Origin: Allobosea sp. CRIB-10
GTDB lineage: Bacteria > Pseudomonadota > Alphaproteobacteria > Rhizobiales > Beijerinckiaceae
Assembly: GCF_900112185.1 (NCBI RefSeq)
Contig: NZ_FOKP01000033.1
Coordinates: 1 to 59,069, forward strand
Reading direction: 5' to 3'
Length of the DNA: 59,069 bases
Under the pieces are notes generated by a model. The model was not told the origin of the DNA. It did no database searches and saw nothing but the letters and a program-made list of their open reading frames with translations. Shown here piece by piece: positions 36,596-45,084 of the stretch. A program made the translations under genes and the position numbers. The first letter of the stretch is position 1. Every line of letters starts with the position of its first letter.

Positions 36596-36689
36596 ACCCT
36601 AACGCCGCCGTGATCGACGACAAGACCTCGTCAACCATTCCCTAAGGTGCGTCTGCTATCCCCGGTTGCAGTGGCCCACGGGGTTTCTC

Positions 36690-37343
36690 ATGCTGGACAA
36701 GGTGGCGAGAACGGCGGAAGCGCGCGATGCGCTACTGACCTTCGCGCAGGCGCGTGCTGATATCGTCTCCGGCCCGGAAGCGAATGTGCCTCTCGCCACA
36801 TTGCTCGGCTGGGTCGAGACCTATCTGATGCGCGAGCATCCCGATCTCGGCCGCACCGGCGCCGTCTGCCCCTTCACGCGCCAGGCCGCACGGATCGACA
36901 CCGCGCGACTCGCCATCTGCGGGGCCGGGCCCGACGAGGAGGAGCGTGCCTTCGCCCTGATCCGCGGCAGTTTTGGCGCGCTCGACGCCATTCCCTGCAA
37001 ACCGGCCATGGTGCACTTCCGGACCGTCATCGTCGGCTTTCCGAATTGCGCCGGTGAGCGCGGCGTCGCCATGCTGCAAAGCATCCAGAAGCGCCACAAA
37101 TTCTATTCGCTCTCACGCGGCCGGATGATCGGGCTGATGTACGAAGGCTCCGACGCGCCGGGCTTGTGGAATCGCGATTTCAGGCCCCTGCGCGCGCCGC
37201 TGCCGGTCCTCGCCATCCGTCATATGGTCGAGCATGACGCCCCCTTTGCCGCCCGGCATCCGCTGCTGCTCGCGCCCTATCTCGCGAAGTTCCGCCTGGC
37301 CGGGGCCAAGCGCCTGATCGACCACCTCCGCGGTCAGGGCTGA
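36690..37343 (+). CDS. Protein of unknown function with RxGxVCPF motif (possibly DUF6875-like)
   Basis: A 217-residue soluble protein. The most striking sequence is HPDLGRTGAVCPFTRQA (about residues 48-64), followed by a mixed alpha/beta body, HFRTVIVGFPN at about 110-120 and LAIRHMVEHDAPF at about 178-190. The RxGxVCPF pattern resembles the uncharacterised DUF6875 group, but I am not certain of that family. The ATG at 36690 is preferred over an upstream TTG. Only two bases separate its stop from the next gene, so the pair forms a cassette. Confidence 0.72.
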   Translation: MLDKVARTAEARDALLTFAQARADIVSGPEANVPLATLLGWVETYLMREHPDLGRTGAVCPFTRQAARIDTARLAICGAGPDEEERAFALIRGSFGALDAIPCKPAMVHFRTVIVGFPNCAGERGVAMLQSIQKRHKFYSLSRGRMIGLMYEGSDAPGLWNRDFRPLRAPLPVLAIRHMVEHDAPFAARHPLLLAPYLAKFRLAGAKRLIDHLRGQG

Positions 37344-37345
37344 GC

Positions 37346-38530
37346 ATGCCCGCCAAGCCGATGCGCCGGGATTCGGAAGGATGGCCCTCGCCTGGCAGCG
37401 AGGTAGCGGCAAGCTTCTCCGTCGAGATTCTGGGCGGCCGCGACGCCTTCCTCGCCCTGAAGCCGGAATGGGACGCGCTTTTCGCTCGCGCCGGCCTGCC
37501 GCATCAGCTTTTCCAGCGCCATGCCTTCCTGAGCCATTGGTGCGACCATTATCTGGCCGCCGATGATCGCCTCTGCCTCGTCATAGGGCGCGAGGCGGGG
37601 CGCCTGGTCATGCTCTGGCCGCTGGAGCGTCGGCGTCGCCTCGGTCTCGAGCTGGTCCGGCTGATGGGCGCGCCGGTGGCCCAGTTCGGCGACGTCCTGA
37701 TCGAGCCCGGCCCGAAGCGCGAGCATTGGCTGGAACGTGGCTGGGAGGCCTTGCGTCGCCATGGCATCGATCTGGTCGAACTGCGGCTGGTGCGCGCCGA
37801 TGCGGCGCTCGGCCATTGCAGTCGGCTCGGGGTCGCCACTCCCGTGGTCAATCAGGAGGCGCCCTTCGCCGACCTCGCCTTGCGGGTCGCGCCTGACGGG
37901 CCGAGCCTCGCCTATCCGGCGCGCGACCGCTCCAATTATCGCCGCCGCCTGCGCCGACTGTCCGAGCGCGGCCAGGTCACCTTCGCCCAAGTCGGGCCCG
38001 GGCCAGAAGCCGGCATGCTGGCCGAGCAGGCCGTCGCGATGAAGCGGGAATCGCTCGTCCAGCACGGCATCGTCGCCCCTGCGGTCTCGAACCCTCGCTT
38101 CGGGCACTTCTTCGCCGCACTCGCCGCAGACGAAGGGAACGATACCGGCCTGCGCCTCTCGGTCGTGACCTGCGATCACCGGCCGGTGGGGATCGACCTG
38201 TCCTTCGACTGCAAGGGCCGCAGTTTCGGCCATGTCATCGCCAGCGACCCTGCCTTCGAGCGAGAAGGCCTCGGCCGGGTGCTTGTCCACCACGCCTTCG
38301 CCAGCGCCAGGGCGCGTGGCAACGCGATCTTCGATCTCCTGGCGCCGGCCGATCCCTACAAACAGGACCATGCCGACGGGGCCGTGCCGGTGCGCGATTT
38401 CACCGTGCCGTTGAGCTGGCGCGGCCAGCTCGCCTGCGACTTCGCCCTGCCGCATCTGCGCCCGACGCTGAAGGCGATCGCCAAGCGCCTGCCGGCGGCC
38501 TGGGTCCGGCGTCTGGCAAGCCCTAGTTAG
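37346..38530 (+). CDS. BioF2-like (CelD/FemAB-related) GNAT-fold acyltransferase
   Basis: A 394-residue protein with a C-terminal GNAT fold of the BioF2-like/Acetyltransf_6 type: GIDLSFDCKGRSFGHVIASDPAFE and GLGRVLVHHAFASAR (about residues 270-325), and an N-terminal companion fold (about 20-180). Related proteins act in polysaccharide decoration or as FemAB-type aminoacyltransferases. The acceptor here may be a product or partner of the upstream gene of unknown function. It converges with the pterin dehydratase gene across a long palindrome. Confidence 0.8.
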   Translation: MPAKPMRRDSEGWPSPGSEVAASFSVEILGGRDAFLALKPEWDALFARAGLPHQLFQRHAFLSHWCDHYLAADDRLCLVIGREAGRLVMLWPLERRRRLGLELVRLMGAPVAQFGDVLIEPGPKREHWLERGWEALRRHGIDLVELRLVRADAALGHCSRLGVATPVVNQEAPFADLALRVAPDGPSLAYPARDRSNYRRRLRRLSERGQVTFAQVGPGPEAGMLAEQAVAMKRESLVQHGIVAPAVSNPRFGHFFAALAADEGNDTGLRLSVVTCDHRPVGIDLSFDCKGRSFGHVIASDPAFEREGLGRVLVHHAFASARARGNAIFDLLAPADPYKQDHADGAVPVRDFTVPLSWRGQLACDFALPHLRPTLKAIAKRLPAAWVRRLASPS

Positions 38531-38564
38531 GGCAGTATGCCAGCGGCCTTCTCGTCCGCCCCAT

Positions 38565-38647
38565 CGTCATTGCGAGCGCAGCGAAGCAACCCAGGGGGAC
38601 GTAGAGCTCTGCCGCCTCTGGATTGCTTCGCTTTGCTCGCAATGACG
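38565..38647. repeat. MITE/REP-like palindrome, copy D (between convergent genes)
   Basis: Two arms of 30 bases (38565-38594 and 38618-38647) pair at 28 of 30 positions around a 23-base centre. Each outer end reads CGTCATTGCGAGC. It would form a stable cruciform or RNA hairpin and may serve as a two-way terminator. Confidence 0.8.
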
Positions 38648-38684
38648 GCAAAGGAACGCCGGAGCCACATTCAACATGATCGAG

Positions 38685-38993
38685 TTAGCTCGCCATCGCG
38701 TCCATCGCGCGCGCCAGCCTGACGTCGAGTTCGGTCAGGCCGCCGGCGTCATGCGTCGTCAGCGTCACCTCGACCGTCTTGTAGACGTTCGACCATTCCG
38801 GATGATGGTCGAGCTTCTCCGCCAGCAGCGCGACCCGGCTCATCCAGCCGAAGGCCTCGTTGAAATCGCGGAAGACGAAGCGCTTGCTCATCGCCTCGCG
38901 GCCCTCGGCCAGCGTCCAGCCGGTCAGGATCGAGAGCGCCTCCTTGCGGGCCTCGGGGCTCAGGCGCTTCGGACGATCATGTCCCATCATCAC
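38685..38993 (-). CDS. phhB: 4a-hydroxytetrahydrobiopterin dehydratase (pterin-4a-carbinolamine dehydratase)
   Basis: A 102-residue PCD/DCoH-family enzyme. The signature is EKLDHHPEWSNVYKTVEVTL with the catalytic His cluster and a later HDAGGLTELD. It regenerates the pterin cofactor of aromatic amino acid hydroxylases; a related role in molybdopterin metabolism is possible because no hydroxylase gene is nearby. Its ATG overlaps the thpR stop by four bases. Confidence 0.93.
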   Translation of the reverse strand: MMMGHDRPKRLSPEARKEALSILTGWTLAEGREAMSKRFVFRDFNEAFGWMSRVALLAEKLDHHPEWSNVYKTVEVTLTTHDAGGLTELDVRLARAMDAMAS

Positions 38994-39568
38994 CTCCGCT
39001 GCGACACCGCGCCGCTCGGCCGATTGGGATAGGACAGGCCGAGCGGATAGGCCGCCTCCAGCACATAAGGCCCCCCGCCGATCGAATCGCGCGACGACAT
39101 CAGCGCGAAACGCCGCGCCGTGAAGCTGATCGGCCGCACGATCGGATGCAGAGCAAGATAATGCGCGACATCGACCGGCGAGACGTCGCGCAGGCGCGCC
39201 AGCGTCACATGCGGCGTGAACTTGCGCGACTCGGCCGGCAGACCCAGCCGCCGCATCAATCGCTCCAGCTCGGCCTGCAACTCGTTCAGCTTCGGAGAGG
39301 GCTGGACGCGCGCGAACACCGCGCGTGGCCGGTCGCCGCCGAAGCTGCCGAGCTGGTCGAGCGTGATCATCAGCGGCTCGCCGCCGACATCGTTGAGGAA
39401 GCTGTCGACGTCATGGGCCATGCGCCGGTCGACATCGCCGAGGAAGCGCAAGGTGACGTGATAGTCGGCAGGCTCGATCCACCGGGCGCCGACCAATCCG
39501 CCGCGATGCAGCGTCAGGGCCGAGGCGACTTCGGCGGGAATCTCTAGCGCGGTGAACAGCCTAGGCAT
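38990..39568 (-). CDS. thpR: RNA 2',3'-cyclic phosphodiesterase (ThpR/LigT)
   Basis: A 192-residue 2H phosphoesterase. Both HxT motifs are visible: HVTLRFLG (about residues 37-44) and HVTLARL (about 119-125). It opens 2',3'-cyclic phosphate ends of RNA and in vitro can join tRNA half-molecules. It is translationally coupled to the pterin dehydratase gene. Confidence 0.93.
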   Translation of the reverse strand: MPRLFTALEIPAEVASALTLHRGGLVGARWIEPADYHVTLRFLGDVDRRMAHDVDSFLNDVGGEPLMITLDQLGSFGGDRPRAVFARVQPSPKLNELQAELERLMRRLGLPAESRKFTPHVTLARLRDVSPVDVAHYLALHPIVRPISFTARRFALMSSRDSIGGGPYVLEAAYPLGLSYPNRPSGAVSQRR

Positions 39569-39656
39569 GACGAATCAGTGCCAAGCATTTGTGACTCTGG
39601 CGAGACGGCAGCCTCGCACCGTCAGCAGCGCTTCACAAGCCGGCTCTGCATTCCCG

Positions 39657-40712
39657 TCATGGACAAGGGTTGCCGACCCGCTGATGGATCGCGTCGATCT
39701 TCGCCTCGAGCTCAGGCGAGATCGCGACCTTGGCCGAGCCGATCGCCGTCCTGAGATGGTCCATGCTGGTCGCCCCGATGATGTTCGAGGTGACGAAGCA
39801 GCGCGAGGTCACGAAGGCCTGCGCCATCTGCACCGGATCGAGCCCGGCCTCACGGGCGAGCGCGATATAGGCCTTGATCGCGTCCTCCGCGCCGTCGGTC
39901 TGGTAGCGCTGACCGCGGTCGAACAGCGTCGTGCGCGTGCCCGCCGGCCGGGCGCCGTCGAGATATTTGCCGGAGAGATAGCCCTGGGCCAGCGGCGAAT
40001 AGGCGAGAAGCCCGACCTGCTCGCGCATGGCGATCTCGGCCAACGCCGTCTCGAAGGTCCGGTTCAAGAGGTTGTAGGCGTTCTGGATCGACTGCACCCG
40101 CGGCCGGTCGGCTCCCTTCGCCTCGGCGAGGAAATTCATCGTGCCCCAGGCGCTCTCGTTGGAGAGACCGAGATGACGAATCTTGCCGGCCTTGATCATG
40201 CCGGCGAAGGCGTCGAGCTGCTCGGCGAACGGCGTCTCGTCCTCGGCCCGCGAGAACGCCGCCTGGTTGAAGCGCGTCGGGTTCGAGCCCCAGGCCATCG
40301 GCCGGTCGGGGAAATGGATCTGGTAGAGGTCGATATAGTCGGTCTGCAGCCGCTTCAGGCTCTTGTCGACGGCCTCCTCGACCTGCCTGCGGTTGACCCG
40401 GGTCGGCCCCTTGTCGTCACGGAACCAGTCATTGCTGGAGCGGCCGACGATCTTGGAGGCCAGGATCACCTTGTCGCGATTGCCGCGTGCCTTGAACCAG
40501 CTGCCGATGATCGTCTCGGTCGCTCCTTGCGTCTCCGGTTTCGGCGGAATCGAATAGAGCTCGGCCGTGTCGAAGAAGTTCACGCCCTGGTCGAGCGCGT
40601 AGTCCATCTGCTCATGGCCCTCGGCCTGCGTGTTCTGCTGGCCGAAGGTCATCGTACCCAGGCAGATCGCCGAGACCTTCAGGTCGGTGCGGCCGAGACG
40701 GCGGTAGTCCAT
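39657..40712 (-). CDS. Aldo/keto reductase (Tas-like)
   Basis: A 351-residue NADPH-dependent reductase of the AKR superfamily. It starts MDYRRLGRTDLKVSAICLGT; the catalytic Asp-Tyr pair is in FFDTAELY, the Lys in ILASKIVG and the His in YQIHFPD. Its closest named relative is E. coli Tas. The physiological substrate is unknown. Confidence 0.9.
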   Translation of the reverse strand: MDYRRLGRTDLKVSAICLGTMTFGQQNTQAEGHEQMDYALDQGVNFFDTAELYSIPPKPETQGATETIIGSWFKARGNRDKVILASKIVGRSSNDWFRDDKGPTRVNRRQVEEAVDKSLKRLQTDYIDLYQIHFPDRPMAWGSNPTRFNQAAFSRAEDETPFAEQLDAFAGMIKAGKIRHLGLSNESAWGTMNFLAEAKGADRPRVQSIQNAYNLLNRTFETALAEIAMREQVGLLAYSPLAQGYLSGKYLDGARPAGTRTTLFDRGQRYQTDGAEDAIKAYIALAREAGLDPVQMAQAFVTSRCFVTSNIIGATSMDHLRTAIGSAKVAISPELEAKIDAIHQRVGNPCP

Positions 40713-40785
40713 GGCGAAAGGCTCCGGCGGCGAGCGCGCCGGGGCACGCTGCGCATGACGAGAAAATGGCGGAATGCGCCTTGGC

Positions 40786-41487
40786 TCAGGAGCGCGGGCG
40801 CAGGGAGGCGAGGAACCGCTCCACCGTCGGCAGGATGCGCTGCGCGATGACGCGCACGCCCTCAGCCGTCGGATGCAGCATGTCGGGCTGGTTCAATACC
40901 CGGTCGCCGGCGATCCCGTCCAGAAAGAACGGATAGAGGATCAACCCATGCTTTTCGGCGAGCTTGGGATAGATCGCGTCGAAACGGGCGACATAGTCCG
41001 GGCCATTACTGCGCGGCGCATACATGCCGGCAAGCAGAACCGGGATGCCGCGCGTCTTCAGCCCGGTCACGATCGCGTCAAGCGATCTTTCCGTCAGTGC
41101 CGGATCGACCCCGCGCAGGGCGTCATTGGCGCCGAGCTCGAGGATGACGCCGTCGGTTCCGTCGGGCACCGACCAGTCGAGCCGTTCCAGCCCGCCCTGC
41201 GAGGTGTCGCCGGAGACGCCGGCATTGGCGATCTCGACCGAAATCCCCTTCTCGCGCAGCATCTTCTCCAGAACCGTCGGAAAAGCGGCGCTGGCGGGCA
41301 GATTGTAGCCGGCGGTCAGGCTGTCGCCGAACGCGACCAGCTTGAGCGGCCTGGTTTGGGCGGAAGACGCGGTGTTCATCATAAAATAGCCCAGACTGGC
41401 GAAGACGAGCAGCATGACCGTCCAAATGCGCGGCGGCGGCTGGATTCGTGACGGCAAGCGCCCATATCGGTTGGCGGCGCGACGCAT
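40786..41487 (-). CDS. tesA: Arylesterase / lysophospholipase TesA (GDSL, SGNH hydrolase)
   Basis: A 233-residue periplasmic SGNH hydrolase. Block I is FGDSLTAGY with the nucleophile Ser, the oxyanion Asn is in GANDALRG, and the Asp/His pair is in DMLHPTAEG. The chosen start gives a basic n-region and a hydrophobic segment before AQ; the Met at 41415 is an alternative that would give a 209-residue form near the E. coli TesA length. It is divergent from the ybbA-ybbP transporter genes, as in enterobacteria. Confidence 0.88.
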   Translation of the reverse strand: MRRAANRYGRLPSRIQPPPRIWTVMLLVFASLGYFMMNTASSAQTRPLKLVAFGDSLTAGYNLPASAAFPTVLEKMLREKGISVEIANAGVSGDTSQGGLERLDWSVPDGTDGVILELGANDALRGVDPALTERSLDAIVTGLKTRGIPVLLAGMYAPRSNGPDYVARFDAIYPKLAEKHGLILYPFFLDGIAGDRVLNQPDMLHPTAEGVRVIAQRILPTVERFLASLRPRS

Positions 41488-41557
41488 GGCGGTTCTGGTC
41501 CCTTCGGCTCGGAAAGATGGTCGAAGCGGCGGCATCGGATGGGATGAAAGCGGAAAC

Positions 41558-42271
41558 ATGGCGGCGAGCGAAGGAACCCCGGCGGTGATCGAGCTGAGTA
41601 ATGTTGAGCTCAGTCTGGGGCGCGGCGCCGCCCGCGTCCATATCCTCAAGGGCGTTTCGCTGGCGATCCCGCAGGGACAGGCGACCGGCCTCGTCGGCCC
41701 GTCCGGCTCCGGCAAATCGACACTGCTGATGACCATGGCCGGGCTGGAACGGCCGGATTCCGGCGTGATCAAGGTTGCCGGCCAGGATCTCGGCGCACTC
41801 GGCGAGGATGCGCTCGCCATCTTCCGCGGCCGCCATATCGGCATCGTCTTCCAGTCCTTCCACCTCGTGCCGACCATGACGGCGCGCGAGAACGTCGCGC
41901 TGCCGCTGGAGCTCGCCGGCGCCGACGACGCCTTCGAGCGCGCCGCGGCCGAACTGCGCAATGTCGGCCTGGGCGAGCGCCTCGACCACTACCCGGCCCA
42001 GCTCTCCGGCGGCGAGCAGCAGCGCGTCGCCATCGCCCGTGCGGTCGCGCCCGATCCGGCGATTCTTGTCGCCGACGAGCCGACCGGCAATCTCGACGAG
42101 AGCACCGGCCGCTCGATCGTCGACCTGATCTTCGCGCTCCGGCGCGAGCGGGGCGCCACTCTCGTCCTCGTCACCCACGACCTTTCGCTCGCGGCATCCT
42201 GCGACCGCACCGTGCGCCTGCGCGCCGGCCGGATCGAGACCGAGGCCGGCACCGAGGCGCTGGCGATCTGA
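41558..42271 (+). CDS. ybbA: ABC transporter ATP-binding protein (YbbA-like)
   Basis: A 237-residue ATPase of the MacB/LolD-type group. Walker A is GPSGSGKST, signature LSGGEQQRVAIARA and Walker B ILVADEPTGNLDE. The start is the ATG before AASEGTPAV; a long in-frame extension overlaps tesA. With the FtsX-like permease one base downstream it forms a mechanotransmission-type ABC pair, thought to act on lipids or envelope components, consistent with tesA next door. Confidence 0.92.
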   Translation: MAASEGTPAVIELSNVELSLGRGAARVHILKGVSLAIPQGQATGLVGPSGSGKSTLLMTMAGLERPDSGVIKVAGQDLGALGEDALAIFRGRHIGIVFQSFHLVPTMTARENVALPLELAGADDAFERAAAELRNVGLGERLDHYPAQLSGGEQQRVAIARAVAPDPAILVADEPTGNLDESTGRSIVDLIFALRRERGATLVLVTHDLSLAASCDRTVRLRAGRIETEAGTEALAI

Positions 42272-42272
42272 G

Positions 42273-44867
42273 ATGCACGCCCCCGTCAAACCCTCTGCGT
42301 CGCCATCCGCTCCGATCCGCCGTCCCGCTGGCCTCACGCTGGCCCTGCGCCTCGCCTGGCGCGACCTGCGCGGCGGCCTGCGCGGCTTCGGGGTCTTCAT
42401 CGCCTGCCTGGCGCTTGGCGTCATGGCGATCGCCGCGGTGTCCTCGGCCTCGCGCGGCCTGAGCGAAGGTCTCGGCCGCGAAGGCCGGCGCATCCTCGGC
42501 GGCGATGCCGCCTTCAGCCTGATCCATCGCGAGCCGACCGCCGAGGAACACGCCTTCCTCGCCCGCCATGGCAAGGTTTCGACCATCGCGACCCTGCGCA
42601 GCATGGCGAATGCCGGCGAGAAGGGCGCGGCCCTGGTCGAAGTCAAAGCCGTCGACGGCTCCTATCCCAGCATCGGCGAATTGCGCACCGATCCGGCCCA
42701 GCCGGCCGCCGACCTGCTCGGATTGCGTGATGGCGTCTATGGCGGCATCGCCGATCCCGTGCTGTTCGGCCGGCTCGACCTGAAACCCGGCGACACCGTG
42801 CTGATCGGCTCGGCCCGGGTGCAATTGCGCGCCAATCTGACCTCCGAGCCCGACAAGATCGCCGCCGGCGTTGGCTTCGGCCCGCGCCTGATCCTCTCGC
42901 AGGAGGCGCTGCGGGCCTCCGGCCTGCTCCAGCCCGGCAGCCTGGTACGCTGGACCGCCCGCGTCCTCCTCCCCGATGGCGCCAATACCGATGCCGCCCT
43001 CGAGGCCCTCCTCGCCAGCGCCACGCGCGAACAGCCGAATGCGGGCTGGGAAGTCCGTTCGCGCGGCAATGCAGCGCCGAACTTCCAGCGCAATATCGAG
43101 CGCTTCACCCAGTTCCTGACCCTGGTCGGCCTGACCGCGCTCCTGGTCGGCGGCGTCGGCGTCGCCAATGCCGTGCGCCGCTTCGTCGAGGCCAAGCGGC
43201 TCGACTTCGCCACGCTGAAGGCGATCGGCGCCACCGGGGGCCGCGTCGTCGCCATCCATCTCACCGAGGTCATGCTCGTCGCCGGCTTCGGCATCGCGAT
43301 CGGGCTCGCGCTCGGCGCCGGCGCGCCCTTCGCGCTTGGCTATATGCTCGCCGACATCCTGCCTCTGCCCTTCGAGCCGACGCTCGCCCCGGCCGAGCTC
43401 GCCGTCGCGGCGCTCTACGGACTACTGACCGCGCTGGTCTTCGCCATCATCCCGCTCGGCCGCGCCCATGACGTCCCGGTCTCGGCCCTGTTCCGCGACC
43501 AGATCGAGCCGGACCGGCGCCGGCCGCGCTGGATCTATCTCGCGCTCTTCTTCGCGGCGCTCGCCGGCCTCGTCGGCGTCGCGCTCGTCTTCGCCTATGA
43601 CCGGCGCATCGCGCTGATCTATATCGGCGCCGCCGGCGGCGTCTTCCTGCTGCTGCGCCTGATCGCCTGGGGGCTGATGGCGCTGGCTCGCCGCGCCGGG
43701 CGCCCACGCCAGCCGGCGCTGCGCATGGCGCTCGCCAACACCTATCGCCCCGGTGCCCTGACACCCTCGCTGGTGCTCTCGCTCGGCCTCGGCGTCGCGC
43801 TGCTCTCGACCCTCGCCTTCATCGACGTCAGCCTGACCAGGCAATTGACCCAGTCGCTGCCGCAGAAGGCGCCGAGTTTCTTCTTCCTCGACATCCCCAA
43901 TGCCCAGGCGGCGGAATTCGATCGCTTCCTCGCGCAGCAGCGCCCCGGTGCTCATGTCGAGCGCGTGCCGATGATGCGCGGACGCATCGTCAGCGTGAAC
44001 GACGTCCCGGCCGAGCAGATCAAGGCCAGCGAGCAGATGGCCTGGGTGCTCGAGGGTGACCGCGGCATCACCTATTCCGCTTCCATGCCCGAGGCTTCCA
44101 GGCTCGCCTCGGGCGAGTGGTGGCCGGAGAACTATCGCGGCGAGCCGCTGGTCTCCTTCGATGCCCGCGCGGTCGAGGGTCTCGGCCTGAAGCTCGGCGA
44201 CAAGCTGACTGTCAACGTCCTCGGCCGCAACATCAGCGCCCGCATCGCCAATTTCCGCGACATCGAATGGCGCTCCCTCGGCATCAACTTCGTCATGGTG
44301 TTCTCGCCGAACACCTTCGCCGGCGCGCCGCACACCAACCTCGCCACCGTGACCGACAAGGACGCGACGCCTGCAACCGGCGATCCCGCGTTGATGCGCC
44401 AGCTCGCCATCGCCTTCCCGGCGGTGACGGCGGTCCGGGTCAAGGACGCGCTGGAGGCGGTCAACACCATCGTCGGCCAGCTCGCCGGCGCGATTCGCGG
44501 CGCCTCCGCCCTCGCCATCAGCGCGAGCCTGCTGGTTCTGGCGGGTGCTCTGGCGGCCGGACAGCGGGCGCGGCTCTATGACGCGATGATTCTGAAGACG
44601 CTTGGCGCGACCCGCCGCTTCATACTTTCGTCGTACGTCCTCGAATACGCAGGTATCGGCGTCGTTTCCGCCCTGTTCGGACTGCTGGCAGGTGCCGCAG
44701 CCGGCTGGGGCGTCGTCACGCAAGTGATGAAGATAGATTTCGTCCCCGATCCAACGGGCGCCATCATCGCTGCGACTGCAGCTGTCGTGGTCACCGTCGT
44801 GTTCGGATTGATCGGAACGCTACAAATACTATCGAAGGCGCCCGCTTCTCATCTGAGGAATTTATGA
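42273..44867 (+). CDS. ybbP: FtsX-like ABC permease (YbbP-like)
   Basis: An 864-residue inner-membrane protein with about ten helices and two FtsX domains: the first helix near residues 35-55, a periplasmic part to about 275, a helix block at 280-450, a second periplasmic part at 510-735 and the final FtsX block to 855. It is paired with the YbbA-like ATPase. The last 250 bases use more AT-ending codons (for example ATA and CTA) than the rest of the gene. Confidence 0.91.
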   Translation: MHAPVKPSASPSAPIRRPAGLTLALRLAWRDLRGGLRGFGVFIACLALGVMAIAAVSSASRGLSEGLGREGRRILGGDAAFSLIHREPTAEEHAFLARHGKVSTIATLRSMANAGEKGAALVEVKAVDGSYPSIGELRTDPAQPAADLLGLRDGVYGGIADPVLFGRLDLKPGDTVLIGSARVQLRANLTSEPDKIAAGVGFGPRLILSQEALRASGLLQPGSLVRWTARVLLPDGANTDAALEALLASATREQPNAGWEVRSRGNAAPNFQRNIERFTQFLTLVGLTALLVGGVGVANAVRRFVEAKRLDFATLKAIGATGGRVVAIHLTEVMLVAGFGIAIGLALGAGAPFALGYMLADILPLPFEPTLAPAELAVAALYGLLTALVFAIIPLGRAHDVPVSALFRDQIEPDRRRPRWIYLALFFAALAGLVGVALVFAYDRRIALIYIGAAGGVFLLLRLIAWGLMALARRAGRPRQPALRMALANTYRPGALTPSLVLSLGLGVALLSTLAFIDVSLTRQLTQSLPQKAPSFFFLDIPNAQAAEFDRFLAQQRPGAHVERVPMMRGRIVSVNDVPAEQIKASEQMAWVLEGDRGITYSASMPEASRLASGEWWPENYRGEPLVSFDARAVEGLGLKLGDKLTVNVLGRNISARIANFRDIEWRSLGINFVMVFSPNTFAGAPHTNLATVTDKDATPATGDPALMRQLAIAFPAVTAVRVKDALEAVNTIVGQLAGAIRGASALAISASLLVLAGALAAGQRARLYDAMILKTLGATRRFILSSYVLEYAGIGVVSALFGLLAGAAAGWGVVTQVMKIDFVPDPTGAIIAATAAVVVTVVFGLIGTLQILSKAPASHLRNL

Positions 44868-44871
44868 GTTC

Positions 44872-44891
44872 TGACTCATCGCGATCAGTCA
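44872..44891. promoter_or_regulatory. Near-perfect 20-base palindrome after ybbP
   Basis: TGACTCATCGCGATCAGTCA is palindromic except for one position pair. It begins four bases after the ybbP stop and lies 193 bases before the Bax-inhibitor gene. It may be an operator for the downstream gene. Confidence 0.4.
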
Positions 44892-44976
44892 TAAACATGA
44901 ACGAACGGTAATGTTGCATCGTCTAGCGACCGAATTTCTATGTCGACGGCGGCGCTAACCATGCTTGCCTCTTGTA

Positions 44977-44994
44977 AGGTGGCGTGATCCACCT
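44977..44994. promoter_or_regulatory. Inverted repeat upstream of the Bax-inhibitor gene
   Basis: AGGTGG (44977-44982) and CCACCT (44989-44994) are perfect inverted arms around six bases, about 90 bases before the ATG. It could be a regulator site or a leader hairpin. Confidence 0.35.
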
Positions 44995-45084
44995 CATATT
45001 TCGCGATGTCGCGACATTGGTGCGCGGCGGTGGGTGTCGCAAGGGCGACGTCCGCCAGGCAAAGTTTCAAGGGGAACTCTCTCC

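Noticed and set aside
44885..45070. Minus-strand 61-codon frame between ybbP and the Bax-inhibitor gene
   Set aside because: No ribosome site or recognisable feature; it runs against the leader of a real gene.
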